Shown here in pieces: positions 1 through 8,944 of a stretch of 64,000 nucleotides of DNA. How positions within the stretch are numbered: position 1 is the first letter of the stretch; each line of letters begins with the position of its first letter. The translations under genes and the position numbers were made by a program. The DNA comes from a virus, in the IMG/VR virus record IMGVR_UViG_3300013132_000023, positions 62,001 to 126,000 of that record, one strand, 5' to 3'. The notes beneath the pieces are model-generated. The model made no database searches. It saw nothing but the letters and a program-made list of their open reading frames with translations, and was not told the DNA's origin.

Positions 1-1
1 A

Positions 2-2026
2 TACGTTCGCACGCGATTTGGTGAAGGTAATGTCGCACAGCTTGTAACGCTTGGCGGTCTACAGGCTAAGGCAATCTTGAAAGAAGTTTTTAAGGTATAC
101 GGCATGCCGTTCGATGAGGCCAACAAAATTACGGCACTTGTACCTGCCAAGAATGACGAGCACGTACCCATTACTTTGCAAGAGGCCATTGACACTGTTC
201 CAGGGCTTAAGGTGTATTACGATAAGTATACACCGTGGTTTAAGATAGCTCTTGCTCTTGAAGGATGTTACAAGAGCACTGGTATTCACGCTGCCGCAGT
301 TGTGATTTCAGATATTCCATTTGCCCAAAGTCCTTATCCTCTTACGCGTTCTAAAGACGGTGATTTGATTTTTGGATGGGACATGAACACGGTAGACTCT
401 CTTAGTCTGCTTAAGTTGGATATTCTTGGTCTAACGACCTTGGACGATATTCAGGTTACTATGAATCTTGTTAAGGAACGTCGTGGTATTCGACCTTCTC
501 GTTCTACAATTCCATTGAATGATCCTGCTACTTGGGCCATGATTGGACAGGGGTTTACTGTTGGTGTTTTTCAAATTGAAAAGCAACTTGGTCGTACGTG
601 GAGCAAGAATCTCCAGCCTGAGTTAATTGAACAATTAAGTGACCTTGTGTCATTGATTCGTCCCGGTCCTATGGAGTCTAACATGCACACGACATATCGT
701 GGCGTGAAGATGCAAGGGCAAGCTCCTGCGTATATTCATCCTAAGCTAGAAGCTATTATGGGTGGAACGTTCTCTGCTTTGCTGTATCAAGAGCAGGTTA
801 TTGAAATCTGCAAACAATTGGCTGGCATGTCATTGATTGATGCTGACAAGGTACGCAAGGCAATGGGCAAAAAGAAGCCAGAAGAAATGAAAAAGTGGAA
901 AGAACAGTTTGTTAGCGGCTGTTCTGTTAATGGTATTGAAGTTGTAACTGCCGAAGAGATATGGGGCTATATCGAGAAGTTTGCTGGATACGGTTTCAAT
1001 AAGTCGCACGGTGTAGGCTATGCACTTTTGGCTTATGAGACTGCGTACTTCAAAGCAAATTATACTGTTGAGTTTTTGTGTGCCAAGCTTCGTCACGCGG
1101 ATTCTCATCCCGATAAATTTGAACAAATGTCAGCACTTGTATATGATGGCAAGTTGTTTGGCATCGATATCGTACCTCCGCGTCTTAAGCACAAGAACAA
1201 AGACTTCGCTGTAATTGATGATCATAAGATTGCATTTGGACTTAGTGCCCTTAAAGGTGTTGGTCGTGCTGCAATTACAGAGCTAGCTAAGGTTACCGAA
1301 GACACGAAGACTTTTGACGACTTGATTTGGCGTGTACTTACCACTAGTACAAAGATTAACAGTGCAGTAATGTTGGCGTTGATTCGTGCTGGTGCATTCG
1401 ACGATCAACAAGAACATCGCGTTGAGTGTGAAAGACGTTTCAAGCTATTAGAAGCCTTAACAGACAAAGAACGTGAATCGGTTCAAGCTCTTATCCCACA
1501 TCAAGGCGATAAGCCGGATTGGGTTCGTATTATTCGTGCTATAGCTGACGAGACAAAAGTCCAGGTTATTAAAGATCGCTATGGCATAAAGATTCCAAAC
1601 ACTAAACGCCGCGAGGCTATTCGTACTCTCCTGTCAGATTATGACATGGGTGAGATTTTTGATAGCAAAGCACAGCGTATCGCCTGGGAGCAGTTCTATC
1701 TTGGTATTTCTCTTAGCGGCAGTGAAGCCGATATCTACAAAGCCAAAGATACGTGCATTGATCTAGTTCGCAATGGTGAAGCTGATACCATGTTTGAGAT
1801 TGCTGTTTGCGTAGACGCAGTTCGTCAGATTACTACGAAAAAGGGAGACGCTATGGCTTTTGTTACCGCTCGCGACACAACGTACGTCATGGATAACATC
1901 GTGGTTTTCCCTAAGACGTTTGAAAAATCTAAGCACCTACTTGAAGAAGGTAGCGTCATTAGAATTAAAGGCAAGATGGATGATCGTGGTTCTTTAATTG
2001 CGGATCGTGTAGAGAGACTTCAATGA
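2..2026 (+). CDS. dnaE: DNA polymerase III alpha subunit (family C), C-terminal part
   Basis: The reading frame is open from the left edge, so the gene starts before the window; 674 residues are visible. This is the replicative family C polymerase. Visible family landmarks are GVFQIEK, LIRPGPM, the LDILGL segment carrying the third catalytic aspartate, and FNKSHGVGYALLAYETAYFK of the active-site/helix-hairpin-helix region. The last ~90 residues look like an OB fold. The first two catalytic aspartates (PDxD) would lie just upstream of the window. No 3'-5' exonuclease domain is seen in this part; a separate DEDDh exonuclease lies at 44233-44832. A phage that brings a bacterial-type C-family polymerase rather than a family A or B enzyme is a minority type. 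Confidence 0.95.
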   Translation, partial: YVRTRFGEGNVAQLVTLGGLQAKAILKEVFKVYGMPFDEANKITALVPAKNDEHVPITLQEAIDTVPGLKVYYDKYTPWFKIALALEGCYKSTGIHAAAVVISDIPFAQSPYPLTRSKDGDLIFGWDMNTVDSLSLLKLDILGLTTLDDIQVTMNLVKERRGIRPSRSTIPLNDPATWAMIGQGFTVGVFQIEKQLGRTWSKNLQPELIEQLSDLVSLIRPGPMESNMHTTYRGVKMQGQAPAYIHPKLEAIMGGTFSALLYQEQVIEICKQLAGMSLIDADKVRKAMGKKKPEEMKKWKEQFVSGCSVNGIEVVTAEEIWGYIEKFAGYGFNKSHGVGYALLAYETAYFKANYTVEFLCAKLRHADSHPDKFEQMSALVYDGKLFGIDIVPPRLKHKNKDFAVIDDHKIAFGLSALKGVGRAAITELAKVTEDTKTFDDLIWRVLTTSTKINSAVMLALIRAGAFDDQQEHRVECERRFKLLEALTDKERESVQALIPHQGDKPDWVRIIRAIADETKVQVIKDRYGIKIPNTKRREAIRTLLSDYDMGEIFDSKAQRIAWEQFYLGISLSGSEADIYKAKDTCIDLVRNGEADTMFEIAVCVDAVRQITTKKGDAMAFVTARDTTYVMDNIVVFPKTFEKSKHLLEEGSVIRIKGKMDDRGSLIADRVERLQ

Positions 2027-2235
2027 ATTATGAATATGATTTTGTAGTGTTGCCGTTAAGCAACGAACAGAAGCAAGTCGTGCAAATGGGGCTTGCAGAC
2101 GTTGATCAAATACACGCTATGTTGCGTACCTTAATTAACGAACGTACTGCTGATGGATGGGAGCCTTTGTATCCGTTTTCAGTGCCAGCGGTTTGGTTTC
2201 GTAGACCAAAGAAGAAAACCAGAAAAACTAGTTAA
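2023..2235 (+). CDS. Small DUF4177-like protein
   Basis: A 70-residue protein whose ATG overlaps the polymerase stop codon (ATGA), so translation is probably coupled. It begins NYEYDFVVLP, has a central helix and a TADGWEPLYPF motif, and ends with a basic KKKTRKT tail. The pattern of an N-terminal YEY strand followed by a DGWE turn resembles the small DUF4177 fold common in phages and bacteria. The function is unknown. It is co-transcribed with the polymerase. Confidence 0.7.
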   Translation: MNYEYDFVVLPLSNEQKQVVQMGLADVDQIHAMLRTLINERTADGWEPLYPFSVPAVWFRRPKKKTRKTS

Positions 2236-2259
2236 CACGATGCTTACTTCAAGTATAAT
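2232..2259 (+). promoter_or_regulatory. Sigma-70-type promoter upstream of the first sigma factor gene
   Basis: TTAACA (2232-2237), a 16-nt spacer and TATAAT (2254-2259). The -35 box matches consensus at 5 of 6 positions and the -10 box is perfect. The start codon of the sigma gene is at 2272, so the untranslated leader would be only about 6 nt and there is no Shine-Dalgarno sequence. Confidence 0.7.
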
Positions 2260-2271
2260 ACATATACACAA

Positions 2272-2931
2272 ATGACTGACAATGAACGAGACATTGAGGA
2301 GACTCTGAATACATATGCTCCTCTTGTGCGTCGCATCGCTAGATCCGCGTTTTACTCTTCTTCTGCTATTGATTTAAACGATCTCTGTCAGGTTGGTGAA
2401 ATTGCCGTATTGCGTGCTATTAAGGCTTACGATCCATCTTGTGGCACCAACATAAAGTCTTTTGTAACGAGAGTAGTACGTCAAGACATATACAACGAAG
2501 CCGCTCGATTTATGGGTGTTTTTACAGTTGATCATCGAGTGACAAATCTTGCAGCTAAAGTTAATCAACTACACGTTACTGGACATACCGACGAACAGAT
2601 CTTAGAAACCATTAATCATTCGTCTGGGCGTGCAATAGACCTTGAGCAAGTACGTGATCTACGAATTGCTTACAATAGACGAAATGTAGTCGTGTCTGAC
2701 TTTGACAATACCCTTGACGAAGAGCAGATCGAAAAACGAACTATTTATGATCTATTGAACAGTATTGTATCTAACGACATAGAGCGTGTCGTTTTAGAGC
2801 GACGCATCATGGGAACGGCTGACGTGACCGCTGTAGCCGAAGCTTGCAATGTTTCGAATCGTAAGATCTATCAGATAGAGGGCGATCTTAAGGCCCGCAT
2901 TAAGCATGCAATTGAGGATATGGTCGAATGA
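2272..2931 (+). CDS. Sigma-70 family RNA polymerase sigma factor
   Basis: A 219-residue sigma-like protein, likely to redirect host RNA polymerase. Residues ~20-75 carry region 2: DLCQVGEIAVLRAIKAYD is the typical region 2.1-2.2 helix, followed by FVTRVVRQDIYNEA for promoter melting. Residues ~185-215 form a region-4-like helix-turn-helix (AVAEACNVSNRKIYQIEGDL). The middle is linker-like. It has its own promoter and heads the glycosyltransferase operon, overlapping the next start by 4 nt. A second, different sigma factor is at 40757-41269, so the phage may control two gene classes. Confidence 0.85.
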   Translation: MTDNERDIEETLNTYAPLVRRIARSAFYSSSAIDLNDLCQVGEIAVLRAIKAYDPSCGTNIKSFVTRVVRQDIYNEAARFMGVFTVDHRVTNLAAKVNQLHVTGHTDEQILETINHSSGRAIDLEQVRDLRIAYNRRNVVVSDFDNTLDEEQIEKRTIYDLLNSIVSNDIERVVLERRIMGTADVTAVAEACNVSNRKIYQIEGDLKARIKHAIEDMVE

Positions 2932-4733
2932 AAAAGCGTATTTTGTTTGTTGGCGAAGCTAGTTTTTTGAACACTGGCTTCTCTACGTATTACCGCGAGC
3001 TTTTACCTCGTCTTGCTGCAACTGGCAAGTACGAGATTGCCGAGTTAGGATCTTACGCACATCAGAACGATCCTCGTGTCCAAGGGTTTATCAAAGGACG
3101 CTGGAAGTTCTATGCTGTAATGCCTTCTACTCAAGAAGAAGCTCAAATCTTTAATCAGCCTTGTCCACATCCGCGAACTCGCGGCCAGAACACTAACCAG
3201 TTTGGCGAGTACAAGTTTAATCATGTTGTTGCTGATTTCAAGCCCGATGTTGTAATTGATATTCGTGACTGGTGGATGCTTGAATTCCAAGAGCGTAGTG
3301 TTTTCCGTCCTTGGTATAAGTGGATTGTAATGCCAACAGTGGATGCTGAACCTCAGGCAGAAGAATGGATTCAGACGTACGAAAACGCCAATATGGTGTT
3401 GGCTTACTCTGATTATGGCGTACATACGTTACGTCGTCAGAGTCATTTGCAGCCTAATGGTCGCCGTAAGATGCGTGTGTTCCCAAACGCTATGCGTCCT
3501 GGGGTAGATTTGGATACTTTTAAGCCAATGAACAAGGAGGAAGTGCGTTCTTGGTGGAACCTAAATCGGTCTATGCCGATCATTGGTACGGTCATGCGTA
3601 ATCAGAGTCGTAAGCTCTATCCAGATTTGATCGATGGTTTCTCTCGCATGAAAGAGAAGTATAAGGGGAATGATGCGGTTGATAAGGCGGTTTTGTTGAT
3701 TCATTCGTCTTGGCCGGATAACGCTCACTCATACGATTATCCTCGTCACGTTATGCGTTTGGATTCGTACGAATGGATGGATTATCATAACAAGGGAATT
3801 CGTGGCAGTATTTTACAGACGATGTATTGTCACGCCTGTAAGGAGCCTTCTGTTACATCCGCCATGAATTTGTGGGGTAAGCCAATTACCGAAGGACGCA
3901 TTAAGCTTCCGTGTCCTCATTGCGGTAAGGTTGAAGCGTCGCCGCCGAACACAAACACTGGTTTTACACGCGAAACTTTGGCGAATTTGTACAACCTTAT
4001 GGATTTGTATGTACAGTGTTCTATCTGTGAGGGTGATGGTATGCCTATTCAGGAAGCCAAGGCGTGTGGCGTACCTACTCTGGCAACTGATTACACTGCT
4101 ATGCGTGAAAAGGGACGTTATCCTGACTACTCTCATTTTGAAGAACTAGGCATTACTGCTAAAAACTATACTTGCAATAAGGGCGGTGATGTTATTGATG
4201 TTGGTCGTTATTACTACGAACCAGAAACAAGCTGTAAACGTGCTCATCCGAGTATCGAAGATTTGGCTGACAAGATGTTTGCAATGATTAGTCGTCCAGA
4301 CTACTTGAAACAAATGTCTATCGAAGCACGCGAGTGTGCTGTTGAAAACTACGATTGGAATACTCTTTGGAAGCGATGGGAGTATGTCTTAGACAACGTT
4401 CAGACTTTTGATCGTAACACTACTTGGGATAGTCCGATTTCAGAGTACGAAGAAATTAAACCTATCGATATTCCTGCTGGACTTAATGACGAGCAGTACG
4501 TTGAATGGCTTTACCTTAACGTACTTAAGTATCCTTCGGTTGATCCGCAGGGTGCCAAGACGTGGATACAAAACCTGCAAATGGGTGTGTCGCGTCAACA
4601 GTTGATGCAACAGTTTGTTGCAATTGTAAATCAGCAAAACGATGGATCTAAGTTACGTGACACGATTCGTCGTGAAGTTCATCATTTGACTACTGGTTCT
4701 GTAGTTCGCCGTCATGGTCAGGAGTTTGTATGA
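2928..4733 (+). CDS. Glycosyltransferase (GT-B type) with a zinc-ribbon-like insertion
   Basis: A 601-residue protein, long for a GT4-type enzyme. The N-terminus (RILFVGEASFLNTGFSTYYR) is the first Rossmann strand and glycine loop. The C-terminal half has LYNLMDLYVQCSICEGDGMP and QEAKACGVPTLATDY, the donor-binding region where the EGDGMP motif replaces the common EGFGLP. Between the halves (residues ~300-340) sit CHAC and CPHC pairs that look like a zinc ribbon inserted into the fold. It begins the sugar operon and overlaps the next start by 4 nt. The acceptor is unknown. Confidence 0.85.
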   Translation: MKKRILFVGEASFLNTGFSTYYRELLPRLAATGKYEIAELGSYAHQNDPRVQGFIKGRWKFYAVMPSTQEEAQIFNQPCPHPRTRGQNTNQFGEYKFNHVVADFKPDVVIDIRDWWMLEFQERSVFRPWYKWIVMPTVDAEPQAEEWIQTYENANMVLAYSDYGVHTLRRQSHLQPNGRRKMRVFPNAMRPGVDLDTFKPMNKEEVRSWWNLNRSMPIIGTVMRNQSRKLYPDLIDGFSRMKEKYKGNDAVDKAVLLIHSSWPDNAHSYDYPRHVMRLDSYEWMDYHNKGIRGSILQTMYCHACKEPSVTSAMNLWGKPITEGRIKLPCPHCGKVEASPPNTNTGFTRETLANLYNLMDLYVQCSICEGDGMPIQEAKACGVPTLATDYTAMREKGRYPDYSHFEELGITAKNYTCNKGGDVIDVGRYYYEPETSCKRAHPSIEDLADKMFAMISRPDYLKQMSIEARECAVENYDWNTLWKRWEYVLDNVQTFDRNTTWDSPISEYEEIKPIDIPAGLNDEQYVEWLYLNVLKYPSVDPQGAKTWIQNLQMGVSRQQLMQQFVAIVNQQNDGSKLRDTIRREVHHLTTGSVVRRHGQEFV

Positions 4734-5980
4734 GAGTATTGTTTACTGGTCCCTTGCTAGACTTCTCTGGTTTTGCTCATGTGTCGCGTAATTTCTTACG
4801 CATGTTGACTGCGAGCGATAGACTAGATGTTATTGCTCGTCCTCTTAAGTACGACCAGCTTGATACGGGGCAAGATTTTATTGCACCGGAATGGATGGCG
4901 TCATTGCTAACCAAGCCACTTTCTGGAATTGAAATGGTCATTCAAATGACGACATGTAATACCGAGGCCGTACCAGTGCCCGGTGTTGTTAATGGCCTCT
5001 ATACGTTCTTTGAGACCAATCGTTTACAGCCAGCTTGGGCAAGTAAAGCAAACGAGTTTGACTTTTTGATGGTGCCCTCGCGTGCTAACGCGGAAACTTT
5101 GGTAAAATCTGGTGTTCAAAAGCCAGTTCTAGTTGTTGCTCCACCTTGTGACGTGGATGAGTATAATCATTCTTACTCGCCATTCCGTATTGAAAACATT
5201 GGTAATCGTACTGTGTTTTACAACATTTGTCAGCTTAGCACCAAGAAGGGAATTGATACGCTGTTGCGTGCGTATTACGCGGCCTTTGCTGCCGTTCCTG
5301 ACGAAGTGTTACTTGTGTTGAAGACATACGTAAACATGAGTGGTCGTCAGAATGATCTTGATATAGTCAAGCAATACATCAATACCGTAAAAACTCGTTG
5401 TCGTATTCCGACGCAAAATCTTCCTCCGGTACTACCTATCGTGTATACCATGAACGATAATGAAATTCATGGACTACACGAACGTGGTGATGCTTATGTT
5501 TGTGCTAGTCGTGCCGAAGGATGGGGCGTTCCGGTGTTTGATGCTTTAGCACACGGCAAGACGGTTATTTCGCCATTACATGGTGGCTTGGCTGACTTTG
5601 TAAAACGCGAGAATGCATTAGTAGTTGGCAGCATGCCGACGTTTTTCTACGATACACCGCATCCAGATCCGGGACTGTTTACTGGTGTTGAACAATGTTT
5701 TGAAGTTGCTCCCGTTGAATTAGCACTAACAATGCAACATTTCCATTTGTTGAAGCGTGGTGCTGACGCAGGTACTCTTGACGAAAAGAACGCTGGCGAA
5801 TGGCAGTCCGTGTTGCTCAGACGCGAAAACGCTAAGACGATTGGCGTGCGATTGGATTACCGTGTTGTACACGAACCAGTAGTTGATCAGTTATTGGCTG
5901 TTCTTGAATCTTGGAAAACAACTGGCGTCGCACGCTTCTCGCAGCCTAGTGTTAAGCCGTCTCTTGAGGAATCACTATGA
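4730..5980 (+). CDS. Glycosyltransferase family 4-like
   Basis: A 416-residue GT-B glycosyltransferase. It starts MRVLFTGPLLDFSGFAHVSR, a first strand plus glycine loop much like the preceding gene, so the two are probably distant paralogues. Residues ~245-290 hold HERGDAYVCASRAEGWGVPV followed by FDALAHGKTVI, the classical E-x7-E donor-sugar site. It is coupled on both sides by ATGA overlaps. Substrate and acceptor cannot be read from sequence. Confidence 0.88.
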   Translation: MRVLFTGPLLDFSGFAHVSRNFLRMLTASDRLDVIARPLKYDQLDTGQDFIAPEWMASLLTKPLSGIEMVIQMTTCNTEAVPVPGVVNGLYTFFETNRLQPAWASKANEFDFLMVPSRANAETLVKSGVQKPVLVVAPPCDVDEYNHSYSPFRIENIGNRTVFYNICQLSTKKGIDTLLRAYYAAFAAVPDEVLLVLKTYVNMSGRQNDLDIVKQYINTVKTRCRIPTQNLPPVLPIVYTMNDNEIHGLHERGDAYVCASRAEGWGVPVFDALAHGKTVISPLHGGLADFVKRENALVVGSMPTFFYDTPHPDPGLFTGVEQCFEVAPVELALTMQHFHLLKRGADAGTLDEKNAGEWQSVLLRRENAKTIGVRLDYRVVHEPVVDQLLAVLESWKTTGVARFSQPSVKPSLEESL

Positions 5981-6981
5981 ATCAACCTATGATCTATGTA
6001 CCGCAGATGGCTTCTATTGCCGAGCGTGTAAACAGGCCAGTTCGTATTGTTCAGTGTATTCAAATGCACAACGAAGAAGAGTTTGCACCATTAGTGCTTT
6101 CTTCTATTTATGACGAAGTTGATCGAATCATTGTCATTGAGGGTGCCGTTGCCAATCGTCCAAACGCAACTCCGGACGGACATTCAACGGATCGTACGAT
6201 TGAAATTCTTGCAGATTTCAAGAAGAACAAAGATCCCAAGAACAAGCTCGTGATTGTTTCAATCAAGAAGCCCTGGAAGAACCTAGAAGAAATGAAGCAA
6301 ACCTTCTTGGACCTTTCTGTTCCTGGAGACTGGATTTTGATTAATGACGCAGACGAGTTTTATCGTCCGGAAGACATTAGACGTTTGCGTGTTGCCATTG
6401 ATCGTAATCCTCATGCCTGTGAGTTTGTACCAAACTTCCTACATTTTTACAGAGATCTAGATCATATTGCTGTCCCTGGCCCAGAATGGCAGCCTCAGCA
6501 TCAACGGGTCTTTAAGTACATGCGAGGAATGAAGTACAATAGTCATCCAGTTGTTACTGATCCTGCTGGACATTGTACGTATTTTTCTCCGCACTATCAG
6601 CATCGTCGAGTAATGTTAAATGACTTTTTTATTTACCATTACGGTTACGCTCGTCGTAACATGAACGACATTATGCATCAGAAGCAAGCTTACTACAAAA
6701 AGGAACTTGCTCAGCACGGTGGAGCGGATAAGAAGTTTGATCAAAAGATACACGATTGGTTCAATGGTACCGAGCCGGTACTCTTCTACGATGGTGAACA
6801 TCCGGCTATCATTGGACACAAGTCTGTCGTTGCTCAACACTACGACCGTCCAAAGAATTGGCGTGACGATCCTTTCTATAAAAAGGTATTGGCTAACGAA
6901 CCATATGGCAATATTTGGTTATGCATGACTCTTCAATCACAGCCTCACATGCATCATTACCATAATGGTATGGTGGTGTGA
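5977..6981 (+). CDS. Glycosyltransferase family 2-like (GT-A)
   Basis: A 334-residue protein. Residues ~20-125 form a GT-A Rossmann-like domain: IVQCIQMHNEEEFAPL, VDRIIVIEGAV and GDWILINDADEFYRPEDI, where DADEF supplies the DxD metal site. A long C-terminal part rich in His, Tyr and Trp follows (HYQHRRVMLNDFFIYHYGYA), as in glycosyltransferases that act on short glycans or peptides. It sits inside the sugar operon with 4-nt overlaps. Confidence 0.8.
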   Translation: MNQPMIYVPQMASIAERVNRPVRIVQCIQMHNEEEFAPLVLSSIYDEVDRIIVIEGAVANRPNATPDGHSTDRTIEILADFKKNKDPKNKLVIVSIKKPWKNLEEMKQTFLDLSVPGDWILINDADEFYRPEDIRRLRVAIDRNPHACEFVPNFLHFYRDLDHIAVPGPEWQPQHQRVFKYMRGMKYNSHPVVTDPAGHCTYFSPHYQHRRVMLNDFFIYHYGYARRNMNDIMHQKQAYYKKELAQHGGADKKFDQKIHDWFNGTEPVLFYDGEHPAIIGHKSVVAQHYDRPKNWRDDPFYKKVLANEPYGNIWLCMTLQSQPHMHHYHNGMVV

Positions 6982-6983
6982 TT

Positions 6984-7823
6984 ATGCCCAAGCTTTCTTA
7001 TCTCGTATCAACATATGATTCCGGAGCTTTCTTAGATGCTCATTTTGCCGATCTAATTGAGCGTCAAACAAACCCCGATTTCGAGATTGTAGTAGTTAAT
7101 CCAGATTCTCCTGGTACAGATAACTTTATCGCTCAGAAATGGGCAGCTATTGATCCTCGTGTAAAGTACATCTACTACCATAAGCGTGAACCGTACGGAG
7201 CTTCCTGGCTCCGTGCATGGAAAAATGCTAGCGGTGAATTTGTCATGAATTCTAACACTGACGACTTTCATGAGCCACAGACTACAGAGACGGTCTATAA
7301 GCACATGAAACTAGCGATTGGGGTAATGAATACAGGCAAGAAGATTGGTTTTGGGTACGGCGGCATGACCGTTATCAAGCCAGGGGGACAAATAGTTGGA
7401 CGTGGATTAAAGCCAAAGTTTGATTTCGAGCTTATGTCTCGTGAATGCTGGGCTGGTCCTCAGGTTATTTGGAGAAACGACGACGCTTTCAAAAACGAAC
7501 TCGACTGGTCGCTCATGGAAAAAAGAGCCGCCGAGTACACTTCTGCCTACGATTACTGGCTTTGGCTTTACTTTATGAGCTTAGGATATCATGGGTACGT
7601 CATTCCTGAGTTGCTTACGGTTTATACTCAAAGACCAGACTCAATTGAGAACAGCAACAAGTGGCGAAATAATTGGGAGACTTATGCTGCCATTAGCGAG
7701 TTCTTCGGTCATAACTTTGATGGTCACTTAAAGCACGCTAAGGAGTTTCGAGACTTCTCGTCGTTGCCTCCAAAGGACGAATGGGTAGAACAAATGAAGA
7801 CGGGGAAGCAATGGAAGGCTTGA
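6984..7823 (+). CDS. Glycosyltransferase family 2
   Basis: A 279-residue GT-A enzyme. KLSYLVSTYDSGAFLDA is the N-terminal strand, EIVVVNPDSPGTDN the nucleotide-binding part and EFVMNSNTDDFHEPQT the DxD-equivalent (NTDD). I chose the ATG at 6984; a GTG at 6978 that overlaps the previous stop is the alternative. The next gene starts 13 nt before this one ends. Confidence 0.82.
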   Translation: MPKLSYLVSTYDSGAFLDAHFADLIERQTNPDFEIVVVNPDSPGTDNFIAQKWAAIDPRVKYIYYHKREPYGASWLRAWKNASGEFVMNSNTDDFHEPQTTETVYKHMKLAIGVMNTGKKIGFGYGGMTVIKPGGQIVGRGLKPKFDFELMSRECWAGPQVIWRNDDAFKNELDWSLMEKRAAEYTSAYDYWLWLYFMSLGYHGYVIPELLTVYTQRPDSIENSNKWRNNWETYAAISEFFGHNFDGHLKHAKEFRDFSSLPPKDEWVEQMKTGKQWKA

Positions 7824-8944
7824 ACACAATTAGAGTTCTTCACTACCTCCCGAACTTGGGACTTGGTGGTACCGAGAAGACCTGTCAGTTGTTTTTTGAA
7901 CACACTGGTAAAGACTTTGAGGTTGCCGTAGCCTATGAGACCAGTGGAGATTTGCGACGTTTGCCTGAATTCGAAAGAGTAGCTCGCGAACGCAAGAAGA
8001 AGTTGTATGCGATTGACTCGTATAGAGACTATTGTCCTGGAGTTAACAAACGCGTACCCGATCCTCTTGATCTTCAACGTCTCATTGATGATTTTAAGCC
8101 AGACATTTTACATGTATACCGTAGTGGCTATTCGGAATTTCCTGAGCCCGCTTTTCATGTATCAGTTCCACATACAGTTGAGACTAACGTCTTTGGTTTT
8201 TTGGATCAGAACTTTGCCATTAAGCGTACGCTATTTATGAGCAAGTGGCTGATGGAATATGCCTTGTCTAGAATTGCTCCTATTAGTCGTGGCTATGTTT
8301 TTAGGTCCAAGCGTTTTGATTTTGTGAACAATCCAGTTGAAGAGCCTTGCACGTTAGCACGTATGCATTTGGACGACAAGGCTATTTGGGTTGGTAGATG
8401 TGGGCGTCCCGACAACGGCATCTACAATGCGGTTAACGTAGAGGCCGTGCGTTTGCTTCGTATGCAGGGATATGACGTGCGATTTTTAGTAGTTGCCCCT
8501 CCAAGCAACATGGTAGCTGATTTGACTAGGTACGACATTCCCTTTAAAGTCATTGAGCCTACGGTTGATCCATTATTGCTTAGTATGTTTTACAACAGTA
8601 TCGACATTTATGCTCACGCTAGAGCAGATGGCGAAACTTTTGGCGTTAATATTGCCGAAGCCATGATGCACGGTAAGCCTGTTGTTACTCATGTTGCGGT
8701 TCCGTCTTTTTCTGGAATGGGAGTGTTTCAGTCGCAGCTTGAATTAGTAGACAATGGTGTAACTGGTTTTACTCGTAACAATGATCCCGTTGATTACATG
8801 AATGCTTTAAAAATACTGATTGACGATAAGGCATTACGAGATTCTATGGGAGTTCGTGGACGCGAAAAGGCACTTCGTGAGTATCATGTTGGTGTTTGTG
8901 TAAAGAAGCTAGAGAACATCTATCGAGAGGTTGTTCATGAATAA
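7811..8944 (+). CDS. Glycosyltransferase family 4, tandem paralogue A
   Basis: A 377-residue GT-B protein. The ATG at 7811 is preferred because GGGGA lies just upstream and the frame before it overlaps the previous gene. Landmarks are LPNLGLGGTEKTCQL (glycine loop), LHVYRSGYSEFPEP, VGRCGRPDNG and SIDIYAHARADGETFGVNIA, then EAMMHGKPVV, the donor site. Many of these stretches recur in the next gene, so the pair arose by tandem duplication. Confidence 0.9.
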   Translation: MEGLNTIRVLHYLPNLGLGGTEKTCQLFFEHTGKDFEVAVAYETSGDLRRLPEFERVARERKKKLYAIDSYRDYCPGVNKRVPDPLDLQRLIDDFKPDILHVYRSGYSEFPEPAFHVSVPHTVETNVFGFLDQNFAIKRTLFMSKWLMEYALSRIAPISRGYVFRSKRFDFVNNPVEEPCTLARMHLDDKAIWVGRCGRPDNGIYNAVNVEAVRLLRMQGYDVRFLVVAPPSNMVADLTRYDIPFKVIEPTVDPLLLSMFYNSIDIYAHARADGETFGVNIAEAMMHGKPVVTHVAVPSFSGMGVFQSQLELVDNGVTGFTRNNDPVDYMNALKILIDDKALRDSMGVRGREKALREYHVGVCVKKLENIYREVVHE

